Shown here: positions 37,342 through 47,847 of the stretch, one piece after another | Layout: the number at the start of each line of letters is the position of its first letter | Numbering within the stretch: position 1 is the stretch's first letter | Origin: Pseudomonas sp. TTU2014-080ASC | GTDB taxonomy: Bacteria; Pseudomonadota; Gammaproteobacteria; Pseudomonadales; Pseudomonadaceae | DNA: 64,000 nt | Reading direction: 5' to 3' | Assembly (NCBI RefSeq): GCF_001446935.1 | Contig: NZ_LKKK01000001.1 | Location: 1,116,001 to 1,180,000, forward strand | The notes under the pieces: generated by a model | Database searches by the model: none | What the model was told of the DNA's origin: nothing | The model's input: the letters and a program-made list of their open reading frames with translations, nothing else | Translations under genes and position numbers: made by a program

Positions 37342-37780
37342 ACTTTGTAACTTTCGCCTCTCAGCAGAACCGTTTGTTTGTAACGTTTGCTGCGTTGAGG
37401 CGCGCCATTTTACGGTTATTCGAACCAGTGTCAACCCCCTAAATTGCTTTTAGAACAATTATTTGCAGAACAGGGCCGACTTTTTATCTCTGATGGGGCG
37501 AAGAGCCATCCAAGCCCCGTATTTCGGGAATTCGCACGCCATCTCCATTCCTCTTCTCACAACCCAAATCGGGAAAAAACAGGGAAGACATCATCCGAAA
37601 TGGCGAAAATTTTTTCGCTGAAATGAAAATTTTTTCGTCGCACCCGCAAAAAATAGCTTGGTGTTCAATGAATTGGATATGCACGGCGACAAAAAGGCTA
37701 ACCGACATACAGGGACATCGTGCTCCCCGGACTCCGCCTGTAGATATTCCAGGCTACGGGGCAACTCTATAGACAGGAAA
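37342..37780. other. Intergenic region between tRNA-Asn and the clpB terminator
   Basis: About 440 bases with no gene I recognise. The tRNA promoter must lie just right of 37341. About 37440-37680 is AT-rich with repeated AAAATTTTTTCG runs near 37607 and 37627, of unknown meaning. About 37722-37760 holds a degenerate CCCCGGA...AGGCTACGGGG palindrome related to the one at 7772. Confidence 0.5.
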
Positions 37781-37817
37781 CAAAAAGCCCCAGTCAGACA
37801 ATGCTGAGCCGGGGCTT
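37781..37817 (-). terminator. Rho-independent terminator of clpB
   Basis: On the - strand AAGCCCC...GGGGCTT form a stem with a 19-base loop region, followed by TTTTTG, beginning 22 bases after the clpB stop. Confidence 0.8.
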
Positions 37818-37839
37818 GGAGGGAAACGTCCTCAGATCG

Positions 37840-40404
37840 TTAGGCAAAGACGATCTCGTCGCCTTCAACAGTACCTTTGACGGTAGCGCCTGGAACGAAC
37901 TTACCGGCCAAGATCTGTTGCGCCAGTGGGTTCTCGATCCAGCGCTGCACAGCTCGCTTCAACGGACGCGCGCCGTATACCGGGTCGTAACCTACTGCGA
38001 TCAGCTTATCCATCGCCTCATCAGTCAACTCCAGAGCCAACTCACGCTCGGCCAAGCGCTGACGCAGGCGGCTGAGCTGAATCTTCGCAATGCCAGCAAT
38101 CTGATCGCGGGCCAGCGGTTCGAAGATCACCACTTCGTCGATCCGGTTGATGAACTCCGGTCGGAAGTGACTGCTGACTGCATCCATTACCGCTGCGCGT
38201 TGTGCTTCGCGGTCATCGACCAGCTCCTGGATCTGTGCTGAGCCCAAGTTAGAGGTCATCACCACCACAGTGTTCTTGAAGTCCACCGTACGGCCCTGAC
38301 TATCGGTCAGACGGCCATCTTCCAGCACTTGCAGCAGCACGTTGAACACATCCGGGTGCGCCTTCTCCACTTCATCCATAAGAATGACGGAGTAAGGCTT
38401 GCGGCGCACCGCTTCAGTCAGGTAACCGCCCTCTTCATAGCCGACATATCCGGGCGGCGCACCAATCAGGCGAGCCACCGAGTGTTTCTCCATAAACTCG
38501 GACATATCAATGCGCACCAGCGCCTCTTCAGTATCAAAGAGGAACTCAGCCAACGCCTTGCACAGCTCAGTTTTACCCACGCCGGTTGGACCTAAGAAGA
38601 GGAACGAGCCGCTCGGACGATTCGGGTCAGACAGCCCTGCACGGGAACGGCGCACTGCGTTGGCTACGGCCACCACCGCTTCGTTCTGGCCGATCACACG
38701 CTGATGCAGCAAGCCTTCCATATTCAGCAGCTTTTCACGCTCGCCTTCCATCATTTTGCTGACAGGAATTCCCGTCCACTTGGAAACGACTTCGGCGATT
38801 TCCTCTTCAGTGACCTTATTGCGCAGCAGCTGGTTCTCCGGTTTGCCGTGCTGATCCACCATCTGCAAGCTACGCTCCAGATCCGGGATGATGCCGTATT
38901 GCAACTCGGCCATGCGGCTCAGGTCACCCTTACGACGGGCATTTTCCAGCTCTGTGCGGGCCTGTTCGATTTTCTGCTGAATCTGAGCGGAGCCTTGTAG
39001 CTCAGCCTTCTCAGACTTCCAGATTTCTTCCAGGTCGGCGTACTCACGCTCCAGACGCTCAATGTCTTCATTGAGTTTTTCCAGGCGCTTAATGGTCGCC
39101 TCGTCGTCCTCTTTCTTCAGCGCTTGTGCTTCCACTTTCAGCTGAATCAGACGGCGCTCCAGGCGATCCAGCTCTTCCGGCTTGGAGTCGATTTCCATGC
39201 GGATGCGGCTGGCGGCTTCGTCGATCAGGTCGATGGCTTTGTCCGGCAGCTGGCGGTCAGTGATGTAACGGTGCGACAACTTCGCCGCAGCGATAATCGC
39301 GCCATCGGTAATAGCCACTTTGTGGTGCACTTCGTAGCGTTCTTTCAGGCCACGCAGGATGGCGATGGTGTCTTCTTCGCTAGGCTCGTCCACCAGGACT
39401 TTCTGGAAGCGGCGCTCAAGGGCGGCATCTTTCTCGATGTACTGACGATATTCGTCCAGCGTGGTAGCGCCAACGCAGTGCAACTCACCACGAGCCAGCG
39501 ATGGCTTGAGCATGTTGCCTGCATCCATCGCGCCCTCGCCTTTACCGGCGCCGACCATGGTGTGCAGCTCGTCGATAAACAGGATGATGCGGCCTTCCTG
39601 CTTAGACAGTTCATTGAGGACCGCCTTCAGGCGCTCTTCAAACTCACCCCGGAATTTGGCACCGGCAATCAGTGCGCCCATATCAAGGGAGAGCAGGCGC
39701 TTGTCTTTCAGGCTGTCCGGCACCTCACCATTGATAATGCGCTGGGCCAGGCCTTCGGCAATCGCAGTCTTACCCACGCCAGGCTCACCGATCAGCACGG
39801 GGTTGTTTTTGGTACGGCGCTGCAGAACCTGAATGGTACGGCGGATTTCATCGTCACGGCCGATCACCGGATCGAGCTTGCCCTCTTCGGCACGCTTGGT
39901 CAGGTCGACGGTGTACTTATCCAGCGCCTGACGGCTTTCTTCGGCGTTCGGATCGTTTACCGCTTCGCCGCCACGCAGGTTGTTAACTGCGTTTTCCAGC
40001 GCCTTGCGGCTTACACCCTGAGCCAAAAGCAGTTTGCCCAAGCGGGTGTTTTCGTCCATGGCAGCCAGCAGCACCAGCTCACTGGAGATGAATTGGTCAC
40101 CTTTCTGTTGAGAAAGGCGGTCCGCTTGATTAAGCAGGCGCGCCAAGTCTTGGGACAAGTTAACGTCCCCAGACGGATTTTGCAGTTTTCCCAGCTGATC
40201 CAGCTCTTTGCTCAATGACTGGCGCAAGGCATTTACATCAAAACCGACCTGCATCAGCAGCGGTCGGATCGAACCGCCCTGTTGATCCAGCAGGGCCTGC
40301 ATCAAGTGCAGAGGCTCAATGGCAGAGTGATCCATGCCCACGGCTAAAGATTGGGCATCTGAGAGGGCAAGCTGTAACTTGCTGGTTAAACGGTCAATAC
40401 GCAT
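37840..40404 (-). CDS. clpB: ATP-dependent disaggregase ClpB
   Basis: An 854-aa Hsp100 chaperone that, with DnaK, dissolves protein aggregates after heat stress. It has the N-terminal Clp repeat domain, NBD1 with Walker [10 protein letters not shown] (about residues 205-213), the long middle coiled coil (about 400-520), NBD2 with [11 protein letters not shown] and a C-terminal domain. Length equals the P. aeruginosa protein. A heat-shock promoter is visible upstream and a terminator downstream; it is monocistronic. Confidence 0.97.
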   Translation of the reverse strand: MRIDRLTSKLQLALSDAQSLAVGMDHSAIEPLHLMQALLDQQGGSIRPLLMQVGFDVNALRQSLSKELDQLGKLQNPSGDVNLSQDLARLLNQADRLSQQKGDQFISSELVLLAAMDENTRLGKLLLAQGVSRKALENAVNNLRGGEAVNDPNAEESRQALDKYTVDLTKRAEEGKLDPVIGRDDEIRRTIQVLQRRTKNNPVLIGEPGVGKTAIAEGLAQRIINGEVPDSLKDKRLLSLDMGALIAGAKFRGEFEERLKAVLNELSKQEGRIILFIDELHTMVGAGKGEGAMDAGNMLKPSLARGELHCVGATTLDEYRQYIEKDAALERRFQKVLVDEPSEEDTIAILRGLKERYEVHHKVAITDGAIIAAAKLSHRYITDRQLPDKAIDLIDEAASRIRMEIDSKPEELDRLERRLIQLKVEAQALKKEDDEATIKRLEKLNEDIERLEREYADLEEIWKSEKAELQGSAQIQQKIEQARTELENARRKGDLSRMAELQYGIIPDLERSLQMVDQHGKPENQLLRNKVTEEEIAEVVSKWTGIPVSKMMEGEREKLLNMEGLLHQRVIGQNEAVVAVANAVRRSRAGLSDPNRPSGSFLFLGPTGVGKTELCKALAEFLFDTEEALVRIDMSEFMEKHSVARLIGAPPGYVGYEEGGYLTEAVRRKPYSVILMDEVEKAHPDVFNVLLQVLEDGRLTDSQGRTVDFKNTVVVMTSNLGSAQIQELVDDREAQRAAVMDAVSSHFRPEFINRIDEVVIFEPLARDQIAGIAKIQLSRLRQRLAERELALELTDEAMDKLIAVGYDPVYGARPLKRAVQRWIENPLAQQILAGKFVPGATVKGTVEGDEIVFA

Positions 40405-40481
40405 AAAAAATCATCCCTCCGGGTGTATGCAGGCCGGCACAGTGAATCGCGCCATAAACAGAAAACCTGCTTGATACAGAG

Positions 40482-40510
40482 TAGATGAGGCCGTTTGTGT
40501 AGGTTTCAAG
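40482..40510 (-). promoter_or_regulatory. Sigma-32 heat-shock promoter of clpB
   Basis: On the - strand CTTGAAA, a 13-base spacer, then CCTCATCTA, which matches the RpoH consensus CTTGAAA-N13-CCCCATNTA closely. It lies 78-106 bases upstream of the clpB ATG. Confidence 0.75.
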
Positions 40511-40560
40511 GCGGGCGTTATTGATCTGGATCAGCTACCCGCCTTTCGGCTTCAAGCCAC

Positions 40561-41286
40561 TTAACCAGCCAGCCAGATCAGACTGGCAAAACGCCCGGTT
40601 TGCGCAGAACGTCGGTAGGAATAGAAGCGCGGGTCATTAAAGGTACACAAACCACCGCCATAAACAGCTTCAACACCGCAAGCTGCCAGGCGAATGCGGG
40701 CCAGCTGATAGATGTCTGCCATAAATTTGCCCGTATTATGGCTGGGGGCAAACGCTGCCTGCGCTTGCTCGTGCTGGGCGACAAAGGCATCCCGAACCTC
40801 TGCACCCACTTCGAAAGCCTCGGGACCAATGGCAGGGCCAAGCCAAACTAATACGTTCTCAGCCGGCACGGCTAAGGCATCCAGAGTCGCCTCGAGCACA
40901 CCGCCAGCAAGCCCACGCCAGCCCGCATGGGCAGCTGCCACGCGCGTACCGGCGCGATCACAGAACAGGACTGGCAAGCAATCAGCCGTCATCACTGTGC
41001 AGGCAATACCCGCCGTAGCACTCCAACTGGCGTCGGCCTCATCCACTTGCCATGGATTGGCCTCCACCACTTGCGTACCGTGCACCTGCTGCAACCACGC
41101 GGGTTTACAACCCAGCATGCTGAGCAGACGCTCACGGTTCTTGCGCACACTGACCGGATCATCACCAACGTGATCCCCCAGATTGAGCCCTTCATAGGGG
41201 GCAACGCTAACGCCGCCACTGCGCGTAGTGACACAGCTTTTGACTCGTCCGGGGGCGGGCCATTGGGGCGTTAGCCAGTCATGCAT
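40561..41286 (-). CDS. pgeF: Polyphenol oxidase / purine nucleoside phosphorylase family protein (YfiH)
   Basis: A 241-aa protein of the YfiH/LACC1 family (Cu-oxidase_4). The metal-binding set is present: the His of QQVHGTQVVE, the Cys of MTADCLPVLFCD and the His of AAHAGWRGL. Family members act on purine nucleosides, and E. coli YfiH (PgeF) also corrects peptidoglycan precursor errors. It starts 6 bases after the rluD stop, so rluD-pgeF form one operon, as in other pseudomonads. Confidence 0.9.
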   Translation of the reverse strand: MHDWLTPQWPAPGRVKSCVTTRSGGVSVAPYEGLNLGDHVGDDPVSVRKNRERLLSMLGCKPAWLQQVHGTQVVEANPWQVDEADASWSATAGIACTVMTADCLPVLFCDRAGTRVAAAHAGWRGLAGGVLEATLDALAVPAENVLVWLGPAIGPEAFEVGAEVRDAFVAQHEQAQAAFAPSHNTGKFMADIYQLARIRLAACGVEAVYGGGLCTFNDPRFYSYRRSAQTGRFASLIWLAG

Positions 41287-41292
41287 GAGTAT

Positions 41293-42267
41293 TTATCCGA
41301 TAAAAGCTTCACGATCCTGACGCAATAACGTCAGCAACCACTCAAAGTCATCCGGCAGAGGAGACTGCCACTTCATGCGTTGACCGGTGGTTGGGTGCTC
41401 AAGTTCCAGAAATCGTGCATGCAATGCCTGACGCGGAAACTCTTTGAGGGTTTGCACCATGCTCGGGTTAGCAGCCGGAGGAATACGGAAACGCCCGGCG
41501 TAGACAGGATCGCCCACCAGCGGATAGCCGATATGGCTCATGTGCACGCGAATCTGGTGAGTACGCCCAGTTTCCAGTTTGACCCGCGCATGGGTGTGCG
41601 AGCGGAAGCGCTCCAAAACCCGGTAATGACTGACAGCAGGCTTACCGCCATCCGTTACAGCCATGCGTTGGCGCTGGGAAGAGCTACGGCCAATCGGCGC
41701 ATCAATCTTCCCACCGGAGGTAATCACGCCCACCACAATGCATTCGTAGATTCGGCTGACTGTGCGCTTTTGCAGCTGATCGACCAACCGAGTCTGGGCC
41801 TCGATGGTCTTGGCAACCACCATCAGGCCGGTGGTGTCTTTGTCCAGACGATGGACAATACCTGCACGGGGCACATTAATAATGTCCGGCACATGGTGCA
41901 GCAGAGCATTAAGCAACGTGCCATCTGCATGTCCAGCTGCTGGATGAACAACGAGCCCGGCTGGTTTGTCGATCACCAGAATCTGATCATCTTCATAAAC
42001 AATGTTCAGCTCGATGTCCTGCGCAACCCACTCGCCCTGTGCTTCTTGCTCAGCATTGAGAGCCAGCACAGAACCGCTGTGAACGATATCCCGCGGGCGC
42101 AGTACAGCACCGTCAACGGTCAGCAAGCCCTCTTTAATCCAGGCAGACAAGCGCGAACGAGAGTGCTCCGCAAACAGCATTGCGGCGACTTGGTCGAGAC
42201 GCTGCCCACCCATTTCGGAGGGGACTTCAGCGCTCATTTGAATAATCTGCTTATTAATAGAGGACAT
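41293..42267 (-). CDS. rluD: 23S rRNA pseudouridine synthase RluD
   Basis: A 324-aa synthase modifying uridines 1911, 1915 and 1917 of helix 69 in 23S rRNA. It has an N-terminal S4 RNA-binding domain (about 20-85) and a catalytic domain with the Asp at residue 142 in HRLDKDTTG. Length and sequence fit RluD rather than RluC. First gene of rluD-pgeF, divergent from bamD. Confidence 0.94.
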   Translation of the reverse strand: MSSINKQIIQMSAEVPSEMGGQRLDQVAAMLFAEHSRSRLSAWIKEGLLTVDGAVLRPRDIVHSGSVLALNAEQEAQGEWVAQDIELNIVYEDDQILVIDKPAGLVVHPAAGHADGTLLNALLHHVPDIINVPRAGIVHRLDKDTTGLMVVAKTIEAQTRLVDQLQKRTVSRIYECIVVGVITSGGKIDAPIGRSSSQRQRMAVTDGGKPAVSHYRVLERFRSHTHARVKLETGRTHQIRVHMSHIGYPLVGDPVYAGRFRIPPAANPSMVQTLKEFPRQALHARFLELEHPTTGQRMKWQSPLPDDFEWLLTLLRQDREAFIG

Positions 42268-42415
42268 GCTCGATAAAGGCGGGACGTGTAGCCTTTGGTT
42301 TCGGCCACAGGCTTGTGGTTAAATACGGCGTCTTTGCCCCAGATACGCTGGGGGCGCTAATCATAACAGGACGGCTCCGCTCAAGACAGCCGCCGTCACA
42401 GGGACGCAAGCCACC

Positions 42416-43402
42416 ATGCAAGTGAAACACCTGCTGCTGATCGCAATAATCGCCCTAACCGCCGCGTGCTCTTCGAAAGAACCGGCTGTCGACGAAAACT
42501 TGAGCGAAGCTGAACTGTACCAGCAGGCTCAAACCGATCTGGACAACAACAGCTACACCAGCGCGGTATCCAAACTGAAAGCGCTGGAGTCGCGCTATCC
42601 GTTCGGCCGCTATGCAGAGCAGGCCCAGCTTGAGCTGATCTACGCCTATTACAAGAACGCAGAGCCTGAAGCAGCGCGCTCTGCTGCTGACCGTTTTATA
42701 CGCTTGCACCCGCAGCACGCTAACGTGGACTACGCCTACTACCTCAAAGGCCTGGCCTCGTTCGATCAGGATCGCGGCTTGGTGGCCCGTTTCCTACCGT
42801 TGGACATGACCAAGCGCGACCCGGGCGCAGCCCGCGACTCCTATAACGAGTTTGCTCAACTGGTCAGCCGCTACCCGCACAGCCGTTACGCCCCGGACGC
42901 CAAGCAACGCATGATCTACCTGCGTAACCTGCTGGCGGCTTACGAAGTGCATGTTGCTCACTACTATCTGATGCGCAAAGCTTATGTTGCCGCCGCCAAC
43001 CGCGGCCGTTACGTGGTAGAAAACTTCCAGGAAACCCCAGCTGTGGGCGACGGTCTGGCCGTCATGGTCGAGGCCTATCAGCGCCTGACACTGGACGACT
43101 TGGCTGCAACCAGCCTGGAAACCCTGAAGCTCAATTACCCTGATCACCCGAGCCTGAAAGACGGCCAGTTTGTACCGCGCGAGTCCGATACAGATGACCG
43201 CTCTTGGCTGGCTAAAGCTACTCTGGGCCTGATCGAGACTGACGCGCCACTGCCACCGGGCGAAACCCGCGCCAGCCAAGACGTAATCCGCCAGTACGAA
43301 GATGCTGAAGATCAGATCCCAGCCGAACTGAAGAACCCTGCTGAAGAAGATAAGCAGGACCGTTCCTGGTTCAGCTACCTGACCTTCGGTCTGTTTGACT
43401 AA
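42416..43402 (+). CDS. bamD: Outer-membrane assembly lipoprotein BamD
   Basis: A 328-aa lipoprotein of the BAM complex that folds beta-barrels into the outer membrane. The signal peptide ends in lipobox LTAAC with lipidated C18. Five TPR-like helical pairs follow ([15 protein letters not shown] onward). A C-terminal extension beyond about residue 245, rich in acidic residues, is longer than in E. coli (about 245 aa) but usual in Pseudomonas. Followed by a strong terminator. Confidence 0.95.
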   Translation: MQVKHLLLIAIIALTAACSSKEPAVDENLSEAELYQQAQTDLDNNSYTSAVSKLKALESRYPFGRYAEQAQLELIYAYYKNAEPEAARSAADRFIRLHPQHANVDYAYYLKGLASFDQDRGLVARFLPLDMTKRDPGAARDSYNEFAQLVSRYPHSRYAPDAKQRMIYLRNLLAAYEVHVAHYYLMRKAYVAAANRGRYVVENFQETPAVGDGLAVMVEAYQRLTLDDLAATSLETLKLNYPDHPSLKDGQFVPRESDTDDRSWLAKATLGLIETDAPLPPGETRASQDVIRQYEDAEDQIPAELKNPAEEDKQDRSWFSYLTFGLFD

Positions 43403-43422
43403 GCGCAGGACGCCGTTTTAGT

Positions 43423-43449
43423 AAGGGAGGCTTTCGGCCTCCCTTTTTT
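43423..43449 (+). terminator. Rho-independent terminator of bamD
   Basis: AAGGGAGGC / GCCTCCCTT, a 9-bp stem with a 5-base loop, followed by a run of T residues, 20 bases after the bamD stop. Confidence 0.92.
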
Positions 43450-43545
43450 ATTCGCATACACCGACAACCACAGCGAATACAGTACTGTTCTGTTTTTGGC
43501 GGGTTGATAGACTGTTTGCAGTTTGCTTATTAAGAGGATCGCGAC

Positions 43546-43785
43546 TTGTTTCGCTTGTTATTCTGGATTGCCGTTATTTTTGCTGCCTTCTGGCTGTGGC
43601 GCCGCTTCAACCGTCCTGCGGTCAGCAAAGCACAGGAAAAGCCCAGCGAGGCCAATCCACAGCCGATGGTTCGCTGTGAACAGTGCGGCATCCATGTGCC
43701 CCGACAAAATGCCCTGAGCAAAGACAGCCAGTGGTTCTGCAGTCAGGCCCATCTTGAGCAAGGCCACAGCGGCAGTGAGCAATAA
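43546..43785 (+). CDS. Small membrane protein with zinc-ribbon-like cysteines (PP0621 family)
   Basis: A 79-aa protein: one N-terminal transmembrane helix (FRLLFWIAVIFAAFWLW), a polar linker, then a cytoplasmic CxxC (CEQC) and a further Cys/His pair (WFCSQAHLEQGH) that look like a small zinc site. The TTG at 43546 is taken as start because AGAGGA lies at good distance. It overlaps the start of pilS by 11 bases and is found ahead of pilS in pseudomonads, so it may be co-expressed with the PilSR pair. Function unknown. Confidence 0.75.
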   Translation: MFRLLFWIAVIFAAFWLWRRFNRPAVSKAQEKPSEANPQPMVRCEQCGIHVPRQNALSKDSQWFCSQAHLEQGHSGSEQ

Positions 43786-45364
43786 TCTGTCCCTGAACCA
43801 GGAGCAAAGCTGGCGCGTTCTGCGCCTTTATCATATTTACCGGGTCGGGATCGGTATGATCCTGGCTCTTCTGGTTTCCAGCAATCTGGATACCGAGCTG
43901 CTAGAAATGGCTCACCCAACGCTATTTCGCAATGGCAGCTGGTTCTATCTGATCCTCAATATTCTCATCATCGCACTGGTACAGCGTCCCAAGCAGCTGG
44001 CGCAGATTTTCACCATTGCCCTGACAGATATCCTACTGCTCACCGGCCTGTTCTATAGCGCGGGCGGAGTGCCCAGCGGTATCGGCAGCTTGCTGATCGT
44101 ATCCGTTGCAATCTGCAACATCCTGCTCAGCGGCCGCATAGGCCTGCTGATTGCGGCAGTTGCCAGCATCGGCATGGTCTATCTGACCTTCTACCTCAGC
44201 CTTGAACGGCCAGCCGCAGCGGCGCACTATGTGCAGGTCGGCGCACTGGGGGCACTGTGTTTTGTCACCGCCCTCTTCGTACAGCGCCTGACACTACGAC
44301 TGCAGGCGAGCGAAAGCCTGGCCGAACAGCGCGCCGCCGATGTCGCCAGCCTGGAAACTCTCAACGCTTTGATTCTGCAGCGCATGCGCACTGGGATTCT
44401 GGTTATTGACGAGAATCACCGCATCCTGCTGGCCAACCATGGCGCTGAACACCTACTTGGCAAGACCGAGTTGGAAGGCAAGCTGCTCGATACCGCCTGC
44501 ACACACTTGGTCAACCGCATGAAACAGTGGCTGCTCAACCCCAGCCTGCGACCTGGGAGCATTCAGCCCTCGGGAAATGGCCATTTGATCCAGCCCAGCT
44601 TCACTCCACTGCAACGCGGGCAGAAAACCCACACCCTGATCTTTCTCGACGACGTCTCTCAGATCACCCAGCAAGCCCAGCAGCTTAAGCTGGCCTCTCT
44701 GGGACGGCTGACCGCAGGTATCGCCCATGAGATCCGCAATCCGCTCGGCGCGATTAGTCATGCGGCCCAGTTGCTGCAGGAGTCCGATGACTTGCAAGGC
44801 GCGGACCGCCGCCTGGCACAAATCATCCACGACCATACACTGCGCATGGATCTGGTGATCGAGAACGTTCTGCAGCTTTCCCGTCGCCGCCAGGCAGAGC
44901 CGCAACTGCTCGACCTGAAATACTGGCTGCATCGCTTTGCCAGCGAATACCGCAGTAATGCCGGCCCGGACCAGGAGTTGCACCTGAATGTCACTGGCGG
45001 CAGCATTCAGACCCGCATGGACCCCAACCAGCTCACCCAAGTCTTGAATAATCTGGTCGGCAACGGCATGCGCTACAGCAGTAAAAACAACAGTATTGGC
45101 CAGGTTTGGCTGGAGCTTTACCGGGATGAAGAAAGCGATCTGCCGGTACTGGAAATTCTCGATAATGGCCCAGGTATCGCCCCGGAACAGGCCTCACATC
45201 TGTTCGAGCCCTTTTTCACCACCGAAAGCAAAGGCACAGGCCTTGGCCTGTATATTTCCCGCGAACTGTGCGAGAGCAATCAGGCCCGCCTTGACTATAA
45301 ACAACGCGACCGCGGCGGCAGCTGCTTCCGTATAACCTTTGCCCACCCACGCAAACTGAGCTGA
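43775..45364 (+). CDS. pilS: Pilin-gene sensor histidine kinase PilS
   Basis: A 529-aa kinase with six N-terminal membrane helices (about 25-175), a PAS-like linker (about 190-300), HisKA with H318 in AGIAHEIRNPLG and a HATPase domain with NGPG and GTGLGL boxes. PilS senses pilin in the membrane and controls PilR phosphorylation. The start is uncertain: GTG at 43775 gives a length like P. aeruginosa PilS (530), while the TTG at 43754 would add seven residues. Upstream of pilR with 2 bases between. Its usual input is the pilin helix, which the short pilin keeps. Confidence 0.93.
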   Translation: MSNNLSLNQEQSWRVLRLYHIYRVGIGMILALLVSSNLDTELLEMAHPTLFRNGSWFYLILNILIIALVQRPKQLAQIFTIALTDILLLTGLFYSAGGVPSGIGSLLIVSVAICNILLSGRIGLLIAAVASIGMVYLTFYLSLERPAAAAHYVQVGALGALCFVTALFVQRLTLRLQASESLAEQRAADVASLETLNALILQRMRTGILVIDENHRILLANHGAEHLLGKTELEGKLLDTACTHLVNRMKQWLLNPSLRPGSIQPSGNGHLIQPSFTPLQRGQKTHTLIFLDDVSQITQQAQQLKLASLGRLTAGIAHEIRNPLGAISHAAQLLQESDDLQGADRRLAQIIHDHTLRMDLVIENVLQLSRRRQAEPQLLDLKYWLHRFASEYRSNAGPDQELHLNVTGGSIQTRMDPNQLTQVLNNLVGNGMRYSSKNNSIGQVWLELYRDEESDLPVLEILDNGPGIAPEQASHLFEPFFTTESKGTGLGLYISRELCESNQARLDYKQRDRGGSCFRITFAHPRKLS

Positions 45365-45366
45365 CC

Positions 45367-46704
45367 ATGACCCGCCAGAGAGCCCTGATCGTTGATGACG
45401 AGCCCGATATCCGCGAACTTCTGGAAATCACTCTCGGCCGCATGAAGCTGGACACACGCAGCGCCCGCAACGTCAAAGAAGCGCGAGAGTGGCTGGCACG
45501 CGAGCCCTTCGACCTGTGCCTGACCGACATGCGCCTGCCGGACGGGACTGGACTTGAACTGGTTCAACATATTCAGCAACGCCATCCACAAGTACCTGTG
45601 GCGATGATCACCGCCTATGGCAGCCTGGATACCGCGGTGAACGCGCTTAAAGCGGGCGCTTTCGACTTTCTGACCAAGCCGGTTGACCTTGGCCGCCTGC
45701 GCGAGCTGGTCGGAGCTGCATTACGCCTGGGCAGCAGTGAAACCCAGGAAGCACCGGTGGACAGCCGTCTGCTGGGCGAGTCGCCGCCGATGAAGGCCAT
45801 GCGCAAGCAAATCCTCAAGCTTGCGCGCAGCCAAGCGCCGGTCTATATCAGCGGCGAGTCCGGCAGTGGTAAGGAACTAGTCGCCCGCCTTATCCACGAA
45901 CAAGGCCCACGCAGTGAACAGCCGTTTATTCCGGTGAACTGCGGCGCAATTCCCTCCGAACTGATGGAAAGCGAATTCTTCGGCTACAAGAAGGGCAGTT
46001 TTACCGGCGCAGTCGAAGACAAGATCGGCCTGTTTCAAGCAGCCAATGGCGGCACTCTCTTCCTCGACGAAGTAGCTGACTTGCCACTGGCCATGCAAGT
46101 CAAACTGCTGCGGGTGATTCAGGAGAAAGCAGTGCGCGCGGTGGGTGGCCAGCAAGAGAGTATCGTCGACGTGCGTATTCTCTGCGCAACCCATAAAGAC
46201 TTAGCCGGAGAAGTCGCCGCAGGGCGCTTCCGTCAGGACTTGTACTACCGGCTGAACGTCATCGAACTGCGCGTTCCGCCTTTACGTGAGCGCCGCGAAG
46301 ACATCCCGATGCTGGCCGACATCATGCTCAAGCGCCTCGCCGAAAGCAGCGACATGCCCCCCGCCAAACTGGATGCCGACGCGCTGGAGAAGCTTAAAAA
46401 CTACCGCTTCCCTGGCAACGTGCGCGAGCTGGAAAACATGCTGGAACGGGCCTACACCCTCTGCGATAACGACCGCATCACCGCCGCCGACCTAAGCCTG
46501 ACAGAGAGCTGCCTGCCAACCGATAACAGCCAGACCAGCCTCTCGCAGATCGACAATCTGGAAGACTATCTGGAAGACATCGAACGCAAGCTGATCATGC
46601 AAGCGCTGGAAGAAACACGCTGGAACCGGACGGCGGCGGCACAACGCCTTGGGCTTAGCTTCCGTTCGATGCGCTACCGCCTGAAAAAACTGGGCATCGA
46701 CTGA
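45367..46704 (+). CDS. pilR: Sigma-54-dependent response regulator PilR
   Basis: A 445-aa NtrC-type activator. The receiver has phospho-acceptor D54; the AAA+ domain has Walker A GESGSGKE (about residues 161-168), the sigma-54 contact loop GSFTGA and RxDLYYRLNV; and the C-terminal Fis-type helix-turn-helix is in NRTAAAQRLGLSFRSMRYRLKKL. It activates pilin transcription with RpoN; a matching RpoN promoter stands before the short pilin gene at 28308-28323. Confidence 0.96.
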   Translation: MTRQRALIVDDEPDIRELLEITLGRMKLDTRSARNVKEAREWLAREPFDLCLTDMRLPDGTGLELVQHIQQRHPQVPVAMITAYGSLDTAVNALKAGAFDFLTKPVDLGRLRELVGAALRLGSSETQEAPVDSRLLGESPPMKAMRKQILKLARSQAPVYISGESGSGKELVARLIHEQGPRSEQPFIPVNCGAIPSELMESEFFGYKKGSFTGAVEDKIGLFQAANGGTLFLDEVADLPLAMQVKLLRVIQEKAVRAVGGQQESIVDVRILCATHKDLAGEVAAGRFRQDLYYRLNVIELRVPPLRERREDIPMLADIMLKRLAESSDMPPAKLDADALEKLKNYRFPGNVRELENMLERAYTLCDNDRITAADLSLTESCLPTDNSQTSLSQIDNLEDYLEDIERKLIMQALEETRWNRTAAAQRLGLSFRSMRYRLKKLGID

Positions 46705-46722
46705 CGCCCAGCGCTGACCGGA

Positions 46723-47814
46723 TTAGATACGGCCGCTCGGCGCATAAGGGGCCGGATCAATAATCGGCTCATTCCCCAACATTAGATCCACCAATAGCTG
46801 ACAGGAAGCTGGGGCCAACACCAGCCCGTTGCGGAAGTGCCCACAGTTCAGCCACAACCCCTCATACCCCGGCACTGGACCAATGTAAGGAATGCCCTCA
46901 GGTGAGCCTGGACGAAGGCCAGCCCAGTGCCCAACTACTTCAGCATTGACCAGCTCGGGCAGCAGCTCCAGAGCCGATGCTTTGAGGCTATCCAGCGCCT
47001 CAGCACTTGGGGTTTTGTCAAAGCCTGCGTATTCCAGCGTACTACCCACCAAGATATGGCCATCGCGACGCGGAATGGCGTAACGCCCCTTAGCCAGAAC
47101 CATGCGCGGCAGGAAGTCCTCAGCGCACTTAAACAGAATCATCTGACCTTTGACCGGTTCAACCTGCAGATTAAGCCCCAGCGTAGCCAGCAGCTCGCCG
47201 CTCCAGGCTCCGGCGGTCAGGACAACCCGATCGGCCTGCAGCTCGCCCTGCGTAGTCCGAACACCCGTGACGCGCCCCTGCTCAGTCAGAAAGCCAACGA
47301 CCGGGCACTGCTCCAAAATTTGCACGTTACTCATGGATGCCAAGGCGGCGCGCAGTGATTTGACCAAGCGCGGATTGCGCACATTGGCCACCCCGGGCAT
47401 ATAGATTGCCCGCTCATATCCCGGCCCAAGTGGCGGAACAGCGCGATACACCTCAGCCATATCAACCTGATGCAACGCCCTGCCCTGCTGCTGAGCCCAA
47501 GCCAACGCATCAGCCTCATCATCCAAGTCCAGCCAGTACAGACCTGTCTCATAGACCTGTGGGTCGACCTGCGTACGCTCAAGCAACTCCTGCCCGAGGC
47601 GTGGATAAAAGTCCTGCGACCAATGTGCCAGTGCCGTAACCGCCGCACTGTAACGCCATGGGTACAACGGCGAAACAATCCCACCACCGGCCCAGGAGGA
47701 TTCGCAGCCAACGGTTTGACGATCCACAACAGCAACGCTCTGCCCCTGGGCAGCAAGCTTGTAGGCAGTGAGTAAGCCGATGGCTCCGCCACCTACAACC
47801 AGCACATTCAACAC
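46723..47814 (-). CDS. thiO: Glycine oxidase ThiO
   Basis: A 363-aa FAD-dependent amine oxidase that converts glycine to iminoglycine for the thiazole part of thiamine. It has dinucleotide-binding VVGGGAIGLLTA at the N-terminus, and the HWAGLRPGSPEGIPYIGP and NCGHFRNGLVLAPAS motifs of the ThiO/DadA group. The GTG at 47814 is preferred: GGAG lies 8 bases upstream and it places the FAD fold at the N-terminus. Divergent from fimT with only 33 bases between starts. Confidence 0.9.
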   Translation of the reverse strand: MLNVLVVGGGAIGLLTAYKLAAQGQSVAVVDRQTVGCESSWAGGGIVSPLYPWRYSAAVTALAHWSQDFYPRLGQELLERTQVDPQVYETGLYWLDLDDEADALAWAQQQGRALHQVDMAEVYRAVPPLGPGYERAIYMPGVANVRNPRLVKSLRAALASMSNVQILEQCPVVGFLTEQGRVTGVRTTQGELQADRVVLTAGAWSGELLATLGLNLQVEPVKGQMILFKCAEDFLPRMVLAKGRYAIPRRDGHILVGSTLEYAGFDKTPSAEALDSLKASALELLPELVNAEVVGHWAGLRPGSPEGIPYIGPVPGYEGLWLNCGHFRNGLVLAPASCQLLVDLMLGNEPIIDPAPYAPSGRI

Positions 47815-47847
47815 AACAATTACTCCAAAACACGGAACGTTCAGGTC

